Below, one piece after another: positions 8,667 to 16,383 of a stretch of DNA of 42,771 nt. Below the pieces are notes generated by a model. It was given only the letters and a program-made list of their open reading frames with translations, ran no database searches and had not been told where the DNA came from. The stretch is from contig CAUEBO010000018.1 of assembly GCA_958454405.1 (NCBI GenBank), positions 1-42,771 of the forward strand, read 5' to 3'. A program made the translations under genes and the position numbers. The stretch comes from an uncultured Eggerthellaceae bacterium. GTDB taxonomy: Bacteria > Actinomycetota > Coriobacteriia > Coriobacteriales > Eggerthellaceae. Numbering within the stretch: position 1 is the first letter of the stretch; each line of letters opens with the position of its first letter.

Positions 8667-9545
8667 TTACATGTTGTGGAACGCGTACTTGTCCGGGTTC
8701 GCCTTGACGTCCTCTTTGTTCTTCGGATTCATCTTGAGCGTGCCCATGATGCCGTCATGCGTGTTGGACGCGAGCACCTGGTTGCGGTTCTCCATCTTGA
8801 TCTGCGTCTCGAAGCTCGTGCCGTCGAGGGAGGACTTCAAGGCCTCCTTCGTGAGGCGCAGGCCGAACGGAGCCGTGGAATCGCATATCTGCTGCCCGAG
8901 CGCCACGGCCTCCTCCACCACGTCGTCGTCGACGACGACCTTGTTGGCGAAGCCCCATTCGTACAGCTTCTCGGCTCCGAATCGACGGGGGTTCATGAGG
9001 ATCTCGCATGCGCGGGCGTAGCCGACGATCTTGGGCAGGTAGAACGAGCCGCTCATGTCCGTGCCGGTGTAGCCGATGGACAGGTAGCCGGCGTTCATCT
9101 TGAAGGACTCGCCCAGGATGCGCATGTCGCAGGCGCAGGCCAGCGACAGGCCGCCGCCCACGGCGTAGCCCTTGAGGGCGCCGATGATGGGCTGCTCGCA
9201 CCGATGCATGTTGACGACCTGATCGGAGCACATGCGCTGCATCACGTAGAAGTCGCGCTGGATGCGGCCCATGTCCTCGGGCGGCTCGAGCGCGAGGTCG
9301 TTGAGGTTGAAGCCGGCGCAGAAGGACTTGCCCTCGCCGGTGAGCACGATGACGCGGCAGTCTTTGTCAAGGCGCACCTTGATGAGGAAGTCGTTGAACT
9401 CGCTCATCTGCTGGTACGACATGGCGTTCAGGTTGCCGGCATCGTTGAACGAGCAGATGTAGACCGGGCCGCGCTTCTCGATCAGCAGCTTCTCGTAGTC
9501 GTACTCGAACTCCGGCAGATGGTAACTCTCCTGGTAGACGCTCAT
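8667..9545 (-). CDS. Crotonase-family enzyme without usual Glu pair
   Basis: A 292-residue member of the enoyl-CoA hydratase/isomerase superfamily. The CoA-binding and oxyanion-hole strand CAGFNLND is at 76-83 and the second oxyanion loop GYAVGGGLSLA at 126-136. In classical hydratases two glutamates are catalytic; by alignment their places here hold Ser134 and Ala152. An Asp at 163 in TGTDMSG sits where isomerase-type members often place an acid. It may be an isomerase, a thioesterase-like or a non-standard hydratase. The ATG is preceded by GAAAGGGG, in a 14-base stretch identical to that before the old-yellow-enzyme gene at 15933. It is transcribed away from the acyl-CoA synthetase. Confidence 0.85.
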   Translation of the reverse strand: MSVYQESYHLPEFEYDYEKLLIEKRGPVYICSFNDAGNLNAMSYQQMSEFNDFLIKVRLDKDCRVIVLTGEGKSFCAGFNLNDLALEPPEDMGRIQRDFYVMQRMCSDQVVNMHRCEQPIIGALKGYAVGGGLSLACACDMRILGESFKMNAGYLSIGYTGTDMSGSFYLPKIVGYARACEILMNPRRFGAEKLYEWGFANKVVVDDDVVEEAVALGQQICDSTAPFGLRLTKEALKSSLDGTSFETQIKMENRNQVLASNTHDGIMGTLKMNPKNKEDVKANPDKYAFHNM

Positions 9546-9954
9546 AGGTTCAAAACCCCTTTCTCTGTGCTCCTCATGTACGTTTCGATCAGGCCGATCA
9601 ATTCAACAGACACAGTTAGGACTATAATCACACGATGCACCGGCACCCGCCATGGGCAATTGAAACCTATTGTTGACCGATCGGATGGCGCCGGCCGCCG
9701 AAGCGGAGACCCCGCTCCAAGCAGCCTCGGAAGCGCCGGTCCCTCGCGGCGGCGTCTTCGGTCATTCTCCGCGTTTTCCCTTTTCAAATGAGCTTTTTCG
9801 CAATCGGGCGCCGTGCCGGGCAACGGAGTCGAGAGGCTGGCGCGCGCCGTTGCGCGAAGCCCGTTCATCATTGTATTTGCCAAATCTATGGTTCTATTCA
9901 AACTGGTGATAGAAGAACCTGCGATTCACCTAGCGGTTTCACCGTTGGCCGTCC

Positions 9955-9960
9955 TACAAT
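9955..9960 (+). promoter_or_regulatory. -10 box of the acyl-CoA synthetase leader
   Basis: TACAAT, the same -10 hexamer seen at several other promoters here. No convincing -35 lies 16-18 bases upstream, so an activator may be needed. Transcription would start almost exactly at the leader hairpin. Confidence 0.4.
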
Positions 9961-9964
9961 AACA

Positions 9965-10024
9965 GCGTGAAAGTATCTGAGGGGGGAGCCGAAGACTTTC
10001 ACGCCATCGGCTCTTCTTCCGATG
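9965..10024 (+). promoter_or_regulatory. Structured 5' leader with competing hairpins
   Basis: GCGTGAAAGT (9965-9974) pairs perfectly with ACTTTCACGC (9995-10004) around a G-rich 20-base loop. Immediately after comes a second hairpin, CATCGG (10005-10010) with CCGATG (10019-10024). The loop sequence AGCCGA (9987-9992) is complementary to TCGGCT (10007-10012), so an alternative fold is possible. No known riboswitch class was recognised. Confidence 0.45.
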
Positions 10025-10044
10025 CAAAGCAAGGAGTCGCGTCT

Positions 10045-10071
10045 ATGCCAAACAAACGTCCTAAGCGCTAG
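10045..10071 (+). CDS. Possible eight-codon leader peptide
   Basis: ATG to TAG encodes MPNKRPKR, with AAGGAG nine bases upstream of the ATG. That site is as good as the ones before real genes here. It ends 72 bases before the acyl-CoA synthetase. The peptide is highly basic and contains no run of one amino acid that would point to classical attenuation. It may be chance, but signal and position fit a leader peptide. Confidence 0.3.
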   Translation: MPNKRPKR

Positions 10072-10143
10072 CGATCCGGGTTCACCGTTTCTTTACGCAA
10101 CCCCGCCGGAAGCGGCATGCGGTCAGGAGAGGACATCAAGGCG

Positions 10144-11790
10144 ATGATAACTGATCTCAAGATCAACGACGAGCGCAAGAAGCAGTACTACGAGCAAGGC
10201 TATTGGAGCGAAAAGACCCTGGGGGACATCTGGCTCGATCGGGCCACGGCCTATCCCGACCGTGAGTACGTGAGCGACGACCAAGGATCCCGATACACGT
10301 ACCGCGAAGTGGACGACCAGGCATCGCGGCTGGCGGCATGGCTCGTCGACCAGGGCGTGCGGCCCGGCGACGTGGTGTCCTTCCAGATGCCCACCTGGGC
10401 GGAATTCTGCATCGTCTACGTGGCGCTGCTCAAGGTGGGGGCCGTCATGCACCCGGTGCCGCGCAAGTACAACGACGCCGATCTCGTCTACGACATGAAC
10501 CTGGTAAGCTCGAGGGCGTTCATCTGCCCCACGAAAGTGGCGAAGATCGACTTCGAAGAGCAGATCCTCAGCATCCTCGACAAAATCCCCTCGCTCGGCC
10601 CCGTCGCGCTCGTCGACAAGGCGGCCCCGAAGCGCTCCGACCTTCCGACGATTTCCGAGATCTGCGAGCAATACGAGCCGCTGGCCGAGCGCCCCGCCAT
10701 AACCTCGGACGACGTGGCCTGCATCCTGTCCACGTCCGGCACGACCGGCAAGCCCAAGGCCGTGCTGTTCACGCACAACAACCTCATCTTCTCGGAGAAC
10801 TCGTTCGTGAAGGGCGCCGAGCGCACCCAGGACGACGTCATGTTCATGGCATCGCCGCTCAACCACGCCACCGGCTTCTACCACGGCCTCATCTCGCCGA
10901 TGCTGTTGGGAGGGCGCACGGTGCTCCAGCAGGACTTCCGGCCGGCGAAGGCCATCGAGATCATGAACGCCGAGCATTGCACCTGGTCCATGGGCGCCAC
11001 GCCGTTCATCTACGACATGCTCAAGTGCATCGAGCTGGAGGATGGCCCACGCTTCGAAACGCTCGAGGTGTTCATCTGCGGCGGAGCCCCCGTGCCCAGC
11101 TCGCTCGTGCAATGCGCGTTCAGCCACGGCGTCCTGCTCTGCGAATGCTACGGCTCGACGGAAAGCTGCCCGCACATCCTCGTGCCGCCCTCGGAGTGCA
11201 TGGAATGGAACGGCGCCTGGTCGGGCATCGCCCTGCCGGGCATCGAAACGCGCATCGTGGACGCCAACCGCAACGACGTGCCGCTGGGCGAGCAGGGCGA
11301 GGAGATATCCCGCGGCCCGCACCAATTCGTCGGCTACCTCAACGAGCCCGAGCGCACGGCCCGGGCGCTCGACGACGAGGGATGGTTCTACAGCGGCGAT
11401 TTGGGCTACATGGACGAGCGGGGACGCATCCGCATCAACGGCCGCAAGAAGGAGATCATCATCCGCGGCGGGGAGAACATCTGCGCCAACGAGATCGACG
11501 ACGATCTGATGGGATGCCCCGGCATCAGCGAGACCGCCACCATCGGCATGCCCGACGAGCGGCTGGGAGAGCGCATCTGCACCTTCGCCGTGCCCAACGG
11601 CGACGCGCGCCCCACCGTGGCCGACGTGACGGCCTATCTAGCTGAGAAGCACGTGGCCAAGCGGCTCTGGCCCGAGCGCATGGAGTACATTGACGCCATC
11701 CCCAAGACCGCGACCGGCAAGGTGAAGCGCCACGAGCTCGCCGACGAGCTCGCCCGGCGCATGGAAGCGCAAGCCGGCAAAGACGCATAG
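10144..11790 (+). CDS. Acyl-CoA synthetase, CaiC-like (ANL family)
   Basis: A 548-residue AMP-forming acyl-CoA ligase that activates a carboxylic acid with ATP and CoA. The ATP loop STSGTTGKPK is at 196-205, a YGSTES adenine motif near 337, the hinge YSGDLGYMDERGRIRINGRKKE near 417-440 (D and R of the hinge present), and the C-terminal catalytic Lys at 526 in TGKVKR. Length and motifs match CaiC and FadK-type ligases. AGGAGAGG lies 11 bases before this ATG; an ATG nine codons upstream would place that site inside the gene. It follows a structured leader and ends at a strong terminator. It would be the entry step for the acids handled by the neighbouring CoA-dependent enzymes. Confidence 0.88.
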   Translation: MITDLKINDERKKQYYEQGYWSEKTLGDIWLDRATAYPDREYVSDDQGSRYTYREVDDQASRLAAWLVDQGVRPGDVVSFQMPTWAEFCIVYVALLKVGAVMHPVPRKYNDADLVYDMNLVSSRAFICPTKVAKIDFEEQILSILDKIPSLGPVALVDKAAPKRSDLPTISEICEQYEPLAERPAITSDDVACILSTSGTTGKPKAVLFTHNNLIFSENSFVKGAERTQDDVMFMASPLNHATGFYHGLISPMLLGGRTVLQQDFRPAKAIEIMNAEHCTWSMGATPFIYDMLKCIELEDGPRFETLEVFICGGAPVPSSLVQCAFSHGVLLCECYGSTESCPHILVPPSECMEWNGAWSGIALPGIETRIVDANRNDVPLGEQGEEISRGPHQFVGYLNEPERTARALDDEGWFYSGDLGYMDERGRIRINGRKKEIIIRGGENICANEIDDDLMGCPGISETATIGMPDERLGERICTFAVPNGDARPTVADVTAYLAEKHVAKRLWPERMEYIDAIPKTATGKVKRHELADELARRMEAQAGKDA

Positions 11791-11822
11791 AGCCTCTAGC
11801 ATCGGCGTGCAGCGGCGAAACC

Positions 11823-11848
11823 AGCGGCCCCTCCTGCGAGGGGCCGCT
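11823..11848. terminator. Terminator between convergent genes
   Basis: AGCGGCCCCTC and GAGGGGCCGCT form an 11-bp stem with a CTGC loop, followed by TTGCTTT on the plus strand and TGGTTT on the minus strand. It can serve both the synthetase and the MBL-fold gene. Confidence 0.8.
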
Positions 11849-11893
11849 TTGCTTTGCGCAGGAAGTCCGCAAAAGAAGGAGCGCGCCCTCCCG

Positions 11894-12769
11894 CTACAGC
11901 TCTCCCCGCTCCTCAAGGTAGGCGAGCTGGGCTTGGACGTTGCACCGGGCAGCCGGGTTCAGACGTGCGTCAACGTCCTTGTAGACGCGCTCCATGATGC
12001 GGTCGAGGTCGCGCCCCACCCCGTCCTCTATGACGGCCTTGACCCGCTCGAGGCGCTTCCTGCGATGCCGTCCCTGCCGCTCGATGATGGACAGCGGGTC
12101 GACGATGGGAAGGCCATGGGCGGTGAGCAGCGTCTTGGCCCCCTGCTCGCGAACGATCCGGTGCAGCGCGTCCAAGCTCTCCAGATATTCCGACAAGCTG
12201 CCGTCGGGCCAGCATATGAGCGTGGAGCTTTGCAGGAAGATGAAGTCGCCCGTGACGATGGAGCCGTCGTCGGGAAACGCAAAGCCGACCGAATCGCTCG
12301 AATGGCCCGGCAGCGACAGAACTTCGAGCCGCGGACCCGGCACGCCGACGGACAACGGCCCGTCGGGCAGCGTGCCGGCCCGGCGCCCGACCAGCGGCGC
12401 GCGCACGGCATCGGCGAACGCCTGGGCGCCCTCGGCGTGGTCGGCGTGGTCGTGGGTGAGCACCACGAGGGCGACCTCGAGGCCGTCCTCGTCCACGGCG
12501 GCGCGCACCGCGGTCAGGTGGTCCTTCATCGCAGGGCCCGGATCGACCACGACGCAGCCGGAGCAGCCCGGCTCGGACAGTATCCAAGTGTTCGTTCCCA
12601 GATACGTGAGCGGGGACGGGTTGTCGGCCAGCACGCATCGCGCTCGCTCCGACAGCCGCCCTCCCCTCCACGCATCGCGCGCCGAAGCGGCGATGTCGGG
12701 CGCGCGCCGCGCGGCGTCGGCAAGCGCGGGACACTCGTTTCCGGGGGATCGATCTAGGGAAGCAGGCAC
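11894..12769 (-). CDS. MBL-fold hydrolase, coupled to NUDIX gene
   Basis: A 291-residue metallo-beta-lactamase fold protein with the zinc motif THDHADH at 105-111, a TLGTNTW-like opening (YLGTNTWIL near 57), LPGHSSDSV for the third metal ligand and GDFIF for the bridging Asp. It resembles the LACTB2/glyoxalase II-like branch, whose members act on RNA or thioesters. I start it at GTG 12769, because GGGGAGG lies about nine bases upstream and the frame then overlaps the end of the NUDIX gene by 16 bases, typical of translational coupling. A longer open frame back to 13069 lies wholly inside the NUDIX gene and is not credible. Confidence 0.8.
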   Translation of the reverse strand: MPASLDRSPGNECPALADAARRAPDIAASARDAWRGGRLSERARCVLADNPSPLTYLGTNTWILSEPGCSGCVVVDPGPAMKDHLTAVRAAVDEDGLEVALVVLTHDHADHAEGAQAFADAVRAPLVGRRAGTLPDGPLSVGVPGPRLEVLSLPGHSSDSVGFAFPDDGSIVTGDFIFLQSSTLICWPDGSLSEYLESLDALHRIVREQGAKTLLTAHGLPIVDPLSIIERQGRHRRKRLERVKAVIEDGVGRDLDRIMERVYKDVDARLNPAARCNVQAQLAYLEERGEL

Positions 12770-13638
12770 CTGAGCACCGCCTCCCCCGTCTCGCGCTGCG
12801 CCGGCTCCAGCATGATGCGGCCCACCTGCGGCATGCCTGCGACGAAGTCCTCGGCGCTCGGCGTGTTCACGTAGTGCGCGAGATTGTACGCCGTGGGAGG
12901 CAGGAGCAGAACCTTGCCGCGTTCCCCGCCCTCGAGGATATGGCGCGCATCGACCCACCCCGCCCCGTTCGCCTCGGTGGTGCGGTCGTCGGGAACCTGG
13001 CCCTCGGGCGCGAGGGCTGCGAAGAAGTAGGTGTCGTAGCGGCGCGGCTCGTATACCGGCGTGAGCCAATGCGAGCGCAGGCCCAGCAGGTCGGCGCGCA
13101 GCACCAGGTTGTTGCGCATCAGCACCTCGGCGAACGACGACTCATGCTCGGACAGGCGCTGCCGCTCCTCCCGCCACTGCGCCTTCCCCACATCGGAGAC
13201 CACGCCTCCGTCCTCGCCCGCCAGCAGCACCCCGCACTCCTCGAACACCTCGCGGGCCGCCGCCACCACGACGCGCCGGGCCGTCTCCTCGTCGACCCCC
13301 ATGCGGCGAGCCCATTCGGCGGGCGCAGGGCCCGTCCACGGCAGGCGGTCGTCCGCGTCGCGCGGGTCGACGCCGCCGCCGGGGAACACCACCGCATCGG
13401 GCACGAAAGCCATCGTCTTGGCGCGGCGCAGCATGAACACCTCCCGCTGCTCGGCGTCGGCGGCCTCGGAGGAAGCCGGAGCCGGCTCCTTGGCGCCGCG
13501 CCCGCGCACAAGCATCACCGTCGCCGCAAGGCGCGGCGTCGCGGGCTCCCCGCCCTGTTCCTGAAACGCCCGGTACGTCTCCAAAGACGACGCCCCCATG
13601 GGAACCTCGAGCAATTCGCCTGCATGCCAAGCGCCCAT
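12754..13638 (-). CDS. NUDIX hydrolase, NUDT19-like
   Basis: A 294-residue NUDIX protein. The NUDIX box is split: VVFPGGGVDPRD supplies the Gly part and, after an insertion of about 30 residues, REVFEECGVLL gives the catalytic helix with its metal-binding glutamates. Such an insertion is known in NUDT19-type CoA diphosphatases, which would suit a region of CoA metabolism, but nucleotide substrates are equally possible. AAAGGAGGTGCCCG directly before the ATG at 13638 decides the start against longer frames. A clear promoter lies at 13704-13731 and the gene is coupled to the downstream MBL-fold hydrolase, a pairing common in actinobacteria. Confidence 0.82.
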   Translation of the reverse strand: MGAWHAGELLEVPMGASSLETYRAFQEQGGEPATPRLAATVMLVRGRGAKEPAPASSEAADAEQREVFMLRRAKTMAFVPDAVVFPGGGVDPRDADDRLPWTGPAPAEWARRMGVDEETARRVVVAAAREVFEECGVLLAGEDGGVVSDVGKAQWREERQRLSEHESSFAEVLMRNNLVLRADLLGLRSHWLTPVYEPRRYDTYFFAALAPEGQVPDDRTTEANGAGWVDARHILEGGERGKVLLLPPTAYNLAHYVNTPSAEDFVAGMPQVGRIMLEPAQRETGEAVLRCLLP

Positions 13639-13703
13639 CGGGCACCTCCTTTCCCGATCCGCATCGGCGTGGGAACGCTGCACGGATCCGCTTATCCTGG
13701 TCG

Positions 13704-13731
13704 ATTGTACCAGCACGGACGGCATGGTCAA
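13704..13731 (-). promoter_or_regulatory. Promoter of the NUDIX-MBL operon
   Basis: On the minus strand TTGACC (-35) and TACAAT (-10) are separated by 16 bases, about 66 bases upstream of the NUDIX start codon. Confidence 0.65.
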
Positions 13732-13740
13732 CCCAACGCA

Positions 13741-13766
13741 AGCGGGCGGCCCAAAGGCCGCCCGCT
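13741..13766 (-). terminator. Terminator of the old-yellow-enzyme gene
   Basis: AGCGGGCGGCC and GGCCGCCCGCT with a CAAA loop. The arms are identical to those of the terminator at 19625-19650. It lies just upstream of the NUDIX promoter. Confidence 0.7.
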
Positions 13767-13851
13767 TCGCACATCGATTCGAGGCGCGCCGTTTCCCCGG
13801 CCTTGCAGCGGGCGGGCGGAAACGGCGGGCGCCTGGATGACCGGCTGGCGA

Positions 13852-15933
13852 TCAGAAGGACATCGCAACCTCGTAGCCGCCCTTGGTGGCCTCGAGCGTG
13901 CGGTAGACCTTGCCTTCGGGAGTCGTGGCATCGCCGATGAGCTTGGCGTCCGGGAACACCTTGACGACCTCGTCGTAGAGCTTGGTGTTCTGCTCGACCC
14001 CGAGCGAGGTGAGCACGGTGTCGCACTCGATGAAGGTCTCCTCGCCGGTCTCGACGTTCTGGACGCGGGCGCCCTTCTTCGTGACCTCGACGAGCTTCGT
14101 GAGCGGCATGAGCTTGACGCCCTTGGACTTCACGAGGTTGATAGTGGGGTTCTTGTCGATGATGCCGATGCCGTTGCCGAGCTTCTTGGCTTCCTCGATG
14201 ACGGTGATCTCGCGCCCTTCGCACATCGCCTCGGCGCACTCCAGGCCGGCGAAGCCGCCGCCCACGATGACCACGCGCTTGCCGACGATGGCCGTCGGGC
14301 CGGTGGACATGTTCAGGCCGAAGCGCATGAAGCCGACGGTGCCGCCCTGGGCCTTGATCGCAGCCACGGCAGCCTTCCAGATGAGGCCTTTGCCCTCGGG
14401 CACGTGGCCGCCCACCATCGCCTTGATGTCCTCGGACTTCACGACGTTCTTGCCGTCGATGCCGGGCACGTCGATCTGGATGACGCCGCCGCCGGGCGCG
14501 ACGACGACCTCGTCGGGGTTGAGCGCCTTGATGTCGGCAGCGGTGACCTCGGTCTTCAGGCGCAGCTCGACGTTGGGATGCAGCTTGATCTCATTGCCCC
14601 ACCACTCGACGAACGGCTCCATGTGCTCGTTGAGGACCTGGGCCATGTTGAGCAGGCCGCCGACGCGGTCGGACTTGTCGATCAGCGTGACCTTGTGGCC
14701 GCGCAGCGCCGCGACGCGGGAGGCCTCGAGGCCGCCAGGGCCGGCGCCGATGATGACGATGTGCTTCTTCTGCTCGGCCGGCTTGTCCTGGGGAAGCCCC
14801 ACTTCGGCGCCCTGCCACACGTTGGCGTTGACGGAGCACTGGCACGGCTTGCCGATGAAGATGTTGTCGAGGCAGCGGCTGCACACGATGCAGGGACGAA
14901 CCTGCTCGGGATGGCCCGCGGCCACTTTGCCGGCGGTCTCGGGATCGGCGATGAACTGACGGGCCATGCCCACGGCGTCGCCGTAGCCCTCGTTGACCAC
15001 CTTGTCGCACATGTCGAGCGAGTTGATGCGCGTGCCGGGGAACACGGGCTTGTTCGTGACGGACTTGACCTCTTTGGCCAGGCCGATGAACTCGCCTTCG
15101 GGCACGATCTGGTTGGCGACGGGACGCGGCGCCTCGTGGAAGCCGGCCTGCACGCTCCAAGCGTCCACGCCATGCGCTTCGATGATGGGGATGAGCTCTT
15201 TCGTGTCCTCGATGCGGTTGCCGCCGGGCATGAGGTCGTCGGCGGAGATGCGGATGAGGATGGGCATGTCGTCGCCGCAGGTCTTATGCACCTCGTCGAT
15301 GATCTCGGTGAGCAGGCGGGCGCGGTTCTCGGGCGATCCGCCGTACTCGTCGGTGCGATGGTTGGAGTACTTGGACAAGAAGCGCATGACCATGTAGCCG
15401 ATGCCGGCATGGATCTCGATGATGTCGATGCCGCTGTCCTTGGCGCGCTTGGCCGCTTCGCCGTACTGCTTCACGACGATGGCGATCTCCTCTTTGGTGT
15501 ACTCGCGCTCGGGCATGCCCACGAACGGACCGCTCTGCACGTCCTTCGAAGGAGCGTAGGAAAGCAGCGGATCGTCTCCCGTCGCGCGCCACTCGTAGCA
15601 CAGCTGCAGCTGCACGGCCACCTTGGTGCCGTGCTTGTGGCAGACCTCGGCGACGCGCTGCAGGCCGGGCTTGAACTCATCGGCCCAGATGCCGCATGCG
15701 CCGGTGGTGGTATGGTACTTCGGCTCGGTGTTGAAGCAGTCGCACACGTAGGCGCTGCCGATCTCGATGAGGCTCACGCCGCCCTTGGCGCGCTGCTCGT
15801 AGAAGTCCACCAGATCGTCCGTTACGTGATAGTTGTCGACTTTCTCGATCGTCATCGGCAGCATGACGAACCGGTTGCGCAGCTCGACATTGCCGATCGA
15901 GAACGGCTCAAGCAGCTTCTGATACTTTGCCAC
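13852..15933 (-). CDS. Old-yellow-enzyme Fe-S flavoprotein (enoate reductase type)
   Basis: A 693-residue protein of the NADH:flavin oxidoreductase family that includes 2,4-dienoyl-CoA reductase, 2-enoate reductase, trimethylamine dehydrogenase and the bile-acid enzymes BaiCD/BaiH. The N-terminal FMN barrel opens at AKYQKLLEPFSIGNVELRNR. A [4Fe-4S] cysteine set follows (CIVCSRC then GKPC near 350), then an FAD/NAD domain with HIVIIGAGPGGLEASRVA and a second nucleotide motif VVIVGGGFAGLECAEA. The start is GTG because AAAGGGG lies seven bases upstream; the longer frame to 16233 has no support. It probably reduces an activated C=C bond using NADH. It is divergent from a TetR regulator, its likely controller. 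Confidence 0.88.
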   Translation of the reverse strand: MAKYQKLLEPFSIGNVELRNRFVMLPMTIEKVDNYHVTDDLVDFYEQRAKGGVSLIEIGSAYVCDCFNTEPKYHTTTGACGIWADEFKPGLQRVAEVCHKHGTKVAVQLQLCYEWRATGDDPLLSYAPSKDVQSGPFVGMPEREYTKEEIAIVVKQYGEAAKRAKDSGIDIIEIHAGIGYMVMRFLSKYSNHRTDEYGGSPENRARLLTEIIDEVHKTCGDDMPILIRISADDLMPGGNRIEDTKELIPIIEAHGVDAWSVQAGFHEAPRPVANQIVPEGEFIGLAKEVKSVTNKPVFPGTRINSLDMCDKVVNEGYGDAVGMARQFIADPETAGKVAAGHPEQVRPCIVCSRCLDNIFIGKPCQCSVNANVWQGAEVGLPQDKPAEQKKHIVIIGAGPGGLEASRVAALRGHKVTLIDKSDRVGGLLNMAQVLNEHMEPFVEWWGNEIKLHPNVELRLKTEVTAADIKALNPDEVVVAPGGGVIQIDVPGIDGKNVVKSEDIKAMVGGHVPEGKGLIWKAAVAAIKAQGGTVGFMRFGLNMSTGPTAIVGKRVVIVGGGFAGLECAEAMCEGREITVIEEAKKLGNGIGIIDKNPTINLVKSKGVKLMPLTKLVEVTKKGARVQNVETGEETFIECDTVLTSLGVEQNTKLYDEVVKVFPDAKLIGDATTPEGKVYRTLEATKGGYEVAMSF

Positions 15934-16383
15934 GTCAAAACCCCTTTCCGCTTTGCCTCGCAAAGCGTTCTTGCCTGCGGTATGCCCAGAGCGGACGCTC
16001 CCGGAGCTGTCTGGGAACGCGCGGCACCCAACCTCGTCTCGTCTCACGATCCGCGCTGAAGAAACCTTTGGCGCGCTCTCGCCCGCTTCCGTGCGGAACA
16101 CCCGTTCCACACGGTTCCTTACCTTGCATTGTACGTGATCATTCTTATGCGAACGATGGACAGATAAAGGCGATTGTTGGATCGAACCGGCGCTATGGTC
16201 GGTTTTGCAGGGCGTGCGGCGACGCTGCTCCAACGCTTTAGGACATACTTATCCCATTTCTGGGGGTTTACGAAATTGCCTTTTGCACATATACTTGTTT
16301 TTGTCCAGGAGTTCTGATCGCCATGCGGCGCGATGCCCGAAATCGCGCGAAGCAGGGCGAACCGAGAGTGAGGCCGCCCCATC
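15934..16383. other. Divergent control region, OYE / TetR
   Basis: A 450-base region. It has a minus-strand -10 box (TACAAT, plus coordinates 16128-16133) for the flavoprotein gene, a weak inverted repeat AACCG (16185-16189) / CGGTT (16200-16204), and a plus-strand promoter at 16267 for the TetR gene. No gene is supported. Confidence 0.55.
16267..16295 (+). promoter_or_regulatory. Promoter of the TetR-type gene
   Basis: TTTACG (-35) and TATACT (-10) with a 17-base spacer, in a T-rich stretch. Transcription would begin near 16302, about 80 bases before the start codon. Confidence 0.55.

Larger units (their letters stand above)
9546..10143. other. Intergenic region, crotonase / acyl-CoA synthetase
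   Basis: A 598-base divergent control region. The left end carries the crotonase ribosome binding site. TATAAT at 9623-9628 is a possible -10 box without a good -35. The right half holds a -10 box at 9955, a leader hairpin from 9965 and an eight-codon open frame at 10045. No larger gene is supported. Confidence 0.6.

Noticed and set aside
9542..9901. A 119-codon minus-strand frame ending at the crotonase start (ATGA overlap)
   Set aside because: The ribosome binding site and likely promoter of the crotonase fall inside it, composition is unconvincing and there is no start signal. The overlap is probably chance.
12874..16059. A 1061-codon plus-strand open frame
   Set aside because: It runs antisense to the NUDIX and old-yellow-enzyme genes and has no ribosome binding site or recognisable domain.
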